From positions 620,001-684,000 of the forward strand of contig JAIEOQ010000006.1 of the NCBI GenBank assembly GCA_019750335.1: a stretch of DNA of 64,000 bases, in the 5' to 3' direction. Below the pieces are notes generated by a model, which did no database searches, had not been told where the DNA came from, and saw only the letters and a program-made list of their open reading frames with translations. Source of the DNA: Candidatus Obscuribacterales bacterium (GTDB taxonomy: Bacteria > Cyanobacteriota > Vampirovibrionia > Obscuribacterales > Obscuribacteraceae). A program made the position numbers and the translations under genes. Shown in pieces: positions 59,200 through 64,000 of the stretch (position 1 is its first letter; each line of letters opens with the position of its first letter).

Positions 59200-59907
59200 A
59201 TGACAGGTAGAACAGACCATATATGCAGCGGTAGAACATGTATGTTTTGCCGTGTATTGGATAATCCGCAACGTTCAAGACAAACTACTGGGCAGCAACA
59301 GCGCTCCCAAGTTGATTCGCAAGTTCTTGACCGCGTCAGAGAGCTTGAAAGCCGTTCGTTATTGCAAAACACTCATTCCAGCTTGACTTCGACTAAAGCC
59401 GAAGAGTTGGAAAAACTGGCCCTGCTCGATTCTTTGACTGAGCTTTATAACTCACGCACACTGATGAAAGAGCTAAAAGACGAGCTGAAAAGAGCAAAAA
59501 GATATAAACGTCCTGTTTCATTATTGATGATTGCTGTCGACGGACACAAAGAGATCAACCGCCAGTACGGTGCACTCACTTCTGATGCCGTACTGAAGGT
59601 TGTTGCTAACGTTTTGCGCGATTGCGTTCGCGATGTGGATATACCGGCTCGATATAGCGGTGATGAATTTGCCATTGTTTTGCCGGAAACAAATGCGGCT
59701 GGTGCAGCCGTTGTTGCCGAGCGCATTCGTCAACGTTTAGGTACTCAAGCTATAAGTCATAACTGGAACAATCTCAAAGTCACTTCCAGTATTGGACTTG
59801 CTTCTTTCCCGGCCCATGCTCGGGAGCATGACGAACTAATTGCGCGATCCGTGCAAGCTCTGGAATTGGCTATCCAGCGCGGCGGTGATCGTGTTTGTGC
59901 CGTTTAG
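59200..59907 (+). CDS. GGDEF-domain protein with Cys-rich N-terminus
   Basis: A 235-residue protein. The N-terminus HICSGRTCMFC (C-x4-C-x2-C, residues 8-18) could bind a metal. A helical linker leads into a GGDEF domain (about 70-232) with LLDSLTELYNSRTLMKEL at its start. The active site is RYSGDEFAIVLPE, so the first Gly is Ser (SGDEF), and the upstream segment AVDGHKEINRQYGALTSD keeps the metal Asp and Asn but lacks the usual GHxxGD. It may be a weak cyclase or a GTP/c-di-GMP sensor. No membrane segment. Confidence 0.85.
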   Translation: MTGRTDHICSGRTCMFCRVLDNPQRSRQTTGQQQRSQVDSQVLDRVRELESRSLLQNTHSSLTSTKAEELEKLALLDSLTELYNSRTLMKELKDELKRAKRYKRPVSLLMIAVDGHKEINRQYGALTSDAVLKVVANVLRDCVRDVDIPARYSGDEFAIVLPETNAAGAAVVAERIRQRLGTQAISHNWNNLKVTSSIGLASFPAHAREHDELIARSVQALELAIQRGGDRVCAV

Positions 59908-59939
59908 AAGACGCAAAAGAAATAGACGTTAACTTTGTC

Positions 59940-59965
59940 CAGGCGTTAATTCAATCCCACGCCTG
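59940..59965. terminator. Hairpin between GGDEF gene and secD
   Basis: CAGGCGT (59940-59946) and ACGCCTG (59959-59965) form a perfect 7-bp stem with a 12-base loop. No T-run follows, so it may be an attenuating or regulatory structure upstream of secD as easily as a terminator. Confidence 0.4.
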
Positions 59966-60021
59966 ATAAACTGAGTCGGGTTAAAATTTCCCTTTCATAC
60001 CCGAATTGGTTAAGGCAAAAG

Positions 60022-61575
60022 ATGTTCGCTAAGAACTGGAAAGTTTTCGCAGTACTAATAGTACTAATCTGGTCCCTGACAACGCTGTTTCAAGTGCTTC
60101 CTGAAGCCAAGTTGAAAGAGTTGCAAAGGTTGACCGAGTTGTCACCAGCTGATTTGCAATCAGATATAGCCGGTCGTTTGGAAAAACTTCCAGGCTGGGA
60201 CAAAATGAATACGTTTCAGCGTGAAGACGCGTTGAAATCGCTGCAGGAAGAAGCAGCAGCAACTAATAACATGCAAGTCCTTGGTCATTACCAGGGTTAT
60301 GCCATAGTCACCAATCTAAAGCTTGGTCTGGATTTGCGCGGAGGCAGCCAACTCCTTTTGCAAGCTCAGCCCAGCAAGCTGGTCCCAGAGATAACGCCGG
60401 AAGTTATGCGTGGTGTTGAAACCGTAATCAACAATCGGGTCAATTCACTTGGCGTTGCCGAAACGGTTGTGCAACGTACCGGACGTGATCGTTTGATTGT
60501 TGAATTGCCCGGTGTTAAAGATCCGCAAGAAGCTAAAGATCGAATCGGTACTACAGCATTACTTGAGTTCAAAGAGCTTGTTTACGAGCCGGCGGACAGC
60601 AACATGCCGAAGATGGATGCTCTGGGCAACTTTGAATGGAAAGATGTCGGCTTGACCGGCGCCGATTTCAAACATGCCACAGCTGTTCCTTTGCCGGGCG
60701 GACAAACTTGGCGAATACTTTTTGAATTCAAACCGGATGGTGCCACTAAATTTGGTGACCTGACTACACGTTTAGTCAATCGCAGCATCGGGATATTTCT
60801 TGATGGACAACCGACGGATCGCGGTCCGGATGGGCGTCCGCTAGGGTTGAACGAGTATCGCGGTATCAATGTTTTGGAACCGATTCGTGGCGGCTCAGGT
60901 GAAATCAAAGGTAACTTTGCTAAAGAGCAAGCAATTGATTTGGCTTTAAAGCTCAACGCCGGATCTTTGCCGACTAAAGTGGTGATTCTTGAAGAAAGAA
61001 CGGTTGGCGCGACACTGGGTCAAGACTCTATCGAAAAGAGTTTGATTGCCGGCGTAGTCGGTATCGCTCTGGTCATGCTTTTCATGTTGATCATCTATGG
61101 TGTGCCCGGAATGATGGCCAACGTTGCTCTAGTTCTTTATACGTTGACCACCCTTGCCATATTTAAAGCTGTGCCAGTCACTCTGACTCTTGCCGGTATC
61201 GCCGGTTTTATTCTTTCAATCGGGATGGCGGTTGATGCCAACATCCTTATTTTTGAAAGAACGAAAGAAGAGTTGAAGTTAGGCAAGAACGTTTATACGG
61301 CAATTGAAGTCGGCTTCTCCAGAGCTTTTACTTCAATCTTCGACAGCAACATGAATAGCTTGATTGCTTGCGGAGTCTTGATGATTTTCGGTACGTCAAT
61401 CGTCAAAGGCTTTGCTGTTACCCTGGCTATCGGTGTTGCCGTTTCAATGTTCAGCGCGATCACGGTTACCAGAGTGTTGTTGCACTTGGTGCCGAAAAGC
61501 GTGCCGCTTTTCGGTGCTACTTTGAAAAAATCAGGTAGCGCAAATAAATCTTCCAAAGACGCAAAAGTCGCTTAA
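60022..61575 (+). CDS. secD: Protein translocase subunit SecD
   Basis: A 517-residue protein. The first transmembrane helix is at residues 9-25, followed by a large periplasmic P1 domain with LGLDLRGGSQLLLQ at about residue 93, and a cluster of five C-terminal helices from about 335. The SecD signature is LTLAGIAGFILSIGMAVDANILIFERTKEEL (described by its ends). It uses the proton gradient to assist protein export through SecYEG. It is followed 11 bp downstream by secF. Confidence 0.96.
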   Translation: MFAKNWKVFAVLIVLIWSLTTLFQVLPEAKLKELQRLTELSPADLQSDIAGRLEKLPGWDKMNTFQREDALKSLQEEAAATNNMQVLGHYQGYAIVTNLKLGLDLRGGSQLLLQAQPSKLVPEITPEVMRGVETVINNRVNSLGVAETVVQRTGRDRLIVELPGVKDPQEAKDRIGTTALLEFKELVYEPADSNMPKMDALGNFEWKDVGLTGADFKHATAVPLPGGQTWRILFEFKPDGATKFGDLTTRLVNRSIGIFLDGQPTDRGPDGRPLGLNEYRGINVLEPIRGGSGEIKGNFAKEQAIDLALKLNAGSLPTKVVILEERTVGATLGQDSIEKSLIAGVVGIALVMLFMLIIYGVPGMMANVALVLYTLTTLAIFKAVPVTLTLAGIAGFILSIGMAVDANILIFERTKEELKLGKNVYTAIEVGFSRAFTSIFDSNMNSLIACGVLMIFGTSIVKGFAVTLAIGVAVSMFSAITVTRVLLHLVPKSVPLFGATLKKSGSANKSSKDAKVA

Positions 61576-61586
61576 GAGGCTTGTAA

Positions 61587-62567
61587 ATGAATCTTCCCAA
61601 AGTCGATATCGTTAAATACAGAAACTGGTGGTTCGGCATTTCGCTTTTTCTGACCATCCCGGGCATAATCGGCATCATCATGTGTCTGGTTGAATTTCAT
61701 GCTCCGCTCAAACCGGGCATCGATTTTACCGGCGGTTCGATTATGCAATACGAATTTGAAAAGCCGGTTGATTTGCAAGAAGTGCGCGACATCCTTGAGA
61801 AAGGCGGATTGACCGGCTCTCAAGTTCAGCAAGCGCAAATCGGCGGACAAGAAGTAATCGTTATGCGAACCAAAGCTTTGTCTGACGAGAAGCAAGACGA
61901 ACAGCTTAAGCGCAAGTTGAACGAAAGTCTTGGTGAAAAGCTCGGTCCTTTCAAAGTTCTTTCAGTCGATAAAGTAAGCGGTATCGTCGGACCGGAGCTC
62001 TTGCAAAACGGGCTCTTGGCGCTGTTTTTGACTTTTGCGGCCATGGTTATTTATATCCGTTTCCGTTTTATGATTGATTACGCCATGTGCGCCATTGCTG
62101 CTCTTGTGCATGACGTCCTTGTTTTGTGCGGCTTCTTCGCTTTGATGGGCGTACTTTTCGGCACTGAAGTAGACAGTCTTTTTATCAGTGCTGTGCTGAC
62201 TGTAATCGGTTTTTCGGTTCACGATACGATCGTTGTTTTTGACCGGGTGCGTGAAAATACAAAATATATCGGCAGCAAATATACGGATCAGGTTACCGGG
62301 CAAGAGCATAAAAAGACTTTTGGCGATGTGGCCAATGACAGCGTCAATCAAACTTTAGCTCGTTCCATATATACCTCTTTGACTGTTGTGATTACTTTGC
62401 TTGCTCTTTATTTCTTAGGCGGAGTCACAACCAGAGAGTTCGTTCTGGCTATGCTTATCGGTATTGCCTCCGGAACCTACTCTTCCATTTTCAACGCCAG
62501 CTGCCTCCTTGTTTGGTGGCGTGAATTTAAGTCCAAGCAAAAGAACTTCAAACCGGCTACTGCTTAA
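61587..62567 (+). CDS. secF: Protein translocase subunit SecF
   Basis: A 326-residue partner of SecD. TM1 is at residues 13-33, then [15 protein letters not shown], the SecF D1 segment. The C-terminal helices contain [20 protein letters not shown] and FDRVREN, the conserved region corresponding to the proton path. AGAGG is 9 bases upstream of the ATG. Confidence 0.96.
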   Translation: MNLPKVDIVKYRNWWFGISLFLTIPGIIGIIMCLVEFHAPLKPGIDFTGGSIMQYEFEKPVDLQEVRDILEKGGLTGSQVQQAQIGGQEVIVMRTKALSDEKQDEQLKRKLNESLGEKLGPFKVLSVDKVSGIVGPELLQNGLLALFLTFAAMVIYIRFRFMIDYAMCAIAALVHDVLVLCGFFALMGVLFGTEVDSLFISAVLTVIGFSVHDTIVVFDRVRENTKYIGSKYTDQVTGQEHKKTFGDVANDSVNQTLARSIYTSLTVVITLLALYFLGGVTTREFVLAMLIGIASGTYSSIFNASCLLVWWREFKSKQKNFKPATA

Positions 62568-62570
62568 GTT

Positions 62571-63353
62571 ATGAAATTCTCCGGTAAAACAGCCCTTGTT
62601 ACCGGCGCTGGTTCGGGAATCGGTCGGGCTACCGCTTTAGCTTTCGCTGCGCAAGGAGCCATGGTCGGGGCGTTGGATATCAACGAACCCTCGGTTAAGT
62701 CATTGCAAAAAGAGATTGAGCAAGCCGGCGGACGTTGTTTTGCTTTTGGCGGTGATATTGCCGTTCCGGCTAACGTGACAAATTTTGTCGATGGTTGCGT
62801 CGCTCAATTCGGGCGTGTGGATTTTTTGTTCAACAACGCCGGAGTTGAATTCATATCAGCGCTTGCCGATACTGACGAAGCCGATTGGGACAAGGTTGTA
62901 GATACTAACTATAAAGGTACTTTTTTAGTCAGCAAAGCCTGTATCCCACATCTACGCACTGCAGGTGGTGGCGTGATCATTAACAACGCATCCGATGCCG
63001 GTTTGCGCGGAATCAAAATGAACGCAGCTTACAGCTCATCGAAAGCAGCGATTATTCATCTCACCCGTTCTGTGGCTCTCGATTATGGCAAATACAACAT
63101 ACGCTGCAATTGTATCTGTCCTGGTTGCATCAGAACGCCCTTATGCGAACGTTTCAACGCTGAGGTCGGTGCGCGTAAAGGTATGAGCGGCGAAGAAGTG
63201 CTCAAAGAATTTGTTGACGCCAATATTCCGATGGGGCGTGTCGGTATGCCGGAAGAAGTGGCAAGCGTAGTTACTTTCCTTTGCTCGGAAGAAGGACGTT
63301 ATGTCTCAGGGGCGATCATCCCTATAGACGGTGGTCTGACTGCCGGAATGTAA
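62571..63353 (+). CDS. Short-chain dehydrogenase/reductase
   Basis: A 260-residue classical SDR. The cofactor motif is [14 protein letters not shown] (residues 11-24), then NNAGVEF (about 90), catalytic Ser in NNASDAG (about 143), and Tyr and Lys in [12 protein letters not shown] (about 155-159). ALDINEP after strand beta2 suggests NAD preference. PGCIRTPL and ending GGLTAGM are typical. Substrate unknown. It begins 3 bp after the secF stop and could be cotranscribed. Confidence 0.92.
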   Translation: MKFSGKTALVTGAGSGIGRATALAFAAQGAMVGALDINEPSVKSLQKEIEQAGGRCFAFGGDIAVPANVTNFVDGCVAQFGRVDFLFNNAGVEFISALADTDEADWDKVVDTNYKGTFLVSKACIPHLRTAGGGVIINNASDAGLRGIKMNAAYSSSKAAIIHLTRSVALDYGKYNIRCNCICPGCIRTPLCERFNAEVGARKGMSGEEVLKEFVDANIPMGRVGMPEEVASVVTFLCSEEGRYVSGAIIPIDGGLTAGM

Positions 63354-63357
63354 GTGC

Positions 63358-64000
63358 TTAGGAAGCGGAGCCTGGTTCTTCGCCTTCAAGTATTTGTTGG
63401 CGAGCGCTGCTCTTCTTTGGCTTAGTGTTCTGGATAGCTGGACGCAAGTTGCTTGAGCCGTTACCTGTGCTTGCCGGAGCAACCGGGGCTTCTTCTTCCG
63501 ATTCAAGAATCTGTTTGCGCAGATTGTCGATGGTGGCATTATAAGCTGGTTTGCTGAAACTCAAGCGCAAGCCGCCGAACAGACGGAAATCGAAACCGCT
63601 CAAGCCCGGAGCTTTATGTGAGCTCCAGTTGTAGATTGGCTCCGCTCTGATGAAAGCCATCAAAGCCGGGAAGCTTTTCAACACAGGACGTGCAACTTCG
63701 ATATCGGCAATCATCGAACAGTTGCCTTGTCTTGGTACCGAGCTGTGGAAAGGCGGGCTGCGGAAGTTGGTGACCAGTGTGTCGGTGACGATGAAGATCC
63801 ATGGTCCGCGACGATGCACCCAACCTAAAGTGTAGAAAGGATCGATTTCACGAGTTGGAGCGACGAAATATTTGCCGCCGCGCAACTGTAACAGGGTGCT
63901 GCCGAAAACAACGTTGCGAGCGCCGATGGCCCGTGTAATCGTCAAGTTCGGAATGAAGTCGAACTGACGCAAGCCTCTTGCTTGCCAGAGTTCACGAGCT
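63358..64000 (-). CDS. Hypothetical protein with beta-rich body and duplicated acidic tail motif (partial)
   Basis: The frame is open past the window edge, so the N-terminus is missing (a TTG at 63972 lies inside it). At least 213 codons. The body alternates short hydrophobic strands with aromatic residues (VFGSTLLQLRGGKYFV, YTLGWVHRRGPWIFIVTDTLV), compatible with an outer-membrane or beta-domain protein. The tail has two similar segments, LRKQILESEEEAP and ARQQILEGEEPGS, separated by a Ser/Asn/Pro linker. No family recognised. The stop lies 4 bp from the stop of the convergent SDR gene. Confidence 0.65.
   Translation of the reverse strand, partial: ARELWQARGLRQFDFIPNLTITRAIGARNVVFGSTLLQLRGGKYFVAPTREIDPFYTLGWVHRRGPWIFIVTDTLVTNFRSPPFHSSVPRQGNCSMIADIEVARPVLKSFPALMAFIRAEPIYNWSSHKAPGLSGFDFRLFGGLRLSFSKPAYNATIDNLRKQILESEEEAPVAPASTGNGSSNLRPAIQNTKPKKSSARQQILEGEEPGSAS

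Overview
This 64 kb window looks like chromosomal DNA of a free-living Gram-negative bacterium of moderate GC content. My best guess is a non-photosynthetic relative of cyanobacteria, of the Melainabacteria/Vampirovibrionia (Obscuribacter-like) type. That placement is inference from three things: a SufR-type Fe-S repressor transcribed divergently from sufCBD, an envelope protein of the cyanobacterial SLH plus coiled-coil type, and many TPR/kinesin-light-chain-like exported proteins. KdsA, SecDF, signal peptides and a Spy/CpxP-like protein show a two-membrane envelope. No rRNA, phage, IS element or CRISPR array was seen. Coding density is high, with one tRNA gene.

Layout. 1-2.3 kb: the end of a GAF/HD-GYP signalling gene and a Nudix hydrolase. 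2.3-7.4 kb: a membrane-protein/DUF4129/DUF4350/MoxR/DUF58 operon. 7.4-12 kb: a GAF-LuxR regulator, a small HExxH protein, PxpA and a TPR protein with a Pro/Lys-rich tail. 11.9-13.8 kb: an ECF sigma / anti-sigma / Spy-like envelope-stress operon. 14-18 kb: an exported Cys phosphatase, a double-DTG aspartic-protease-like protein and kdsA. 18.3-21.4 kb: a GH57 branching enzyme and pyruvate kinase. 21.4-23.6 kb: three tandem TadE-like pseudopilin paralogues. 23.8-25.1 kb: a cassette of three small unrecognised proteins that share motifs, behind a promoter with an 8-bp dyad. 25.1-30 kb: a response regulator, histidine kinase, TPR protein, VOC protein and sufR on the minus strand. 30.1-36.1 kb: the SUF operon (sufC-B-D, Rieske ferredoxin, sufS-U, SufT-like).

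36-44 kb: nucleoside hydrolase with a nucleotidyltransferase, two small membrane proteins, an exported HAD phosphatase, a TPR protein, Mrp and RecN. 44-47.5 kb: tRNA-Gln, L25 with a structured leader, an orphan histidine kinase, an inositol-monophosphatase-family enzyme and a short SLH protein. 48-52.8 kb: a subtilisin-like protease, a GatD without an adjacent MurT, a GT2 glycosyltransferase, a secreted protein and a saccharopine-dehydrogenase-family protein. 52.8-57.6 kb: yceD-rpmF-plsX-fabH-fabD followed by an exported HExxH protein. 57.7-64 kb: an amidohydrolase, a divergent GGDEF protein, secD-secF, an SDR and the end of a gene that leaves the window.

The main themes are envelope biogenesis (fatty acid initiation, KDO, Sec accessory proteins, peptidoglycan amidation, SLH tether), Fe-S assembly (SUF, SufT-like and Mrp) and extensive signalling. 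The parts least explained by known families are the three-gene cassette at 24-25 kb, the conserved C-terminal module of the three pseudopilins, the alternative hairpins in the L25 leader and the protease-like fusion next to kdsA.
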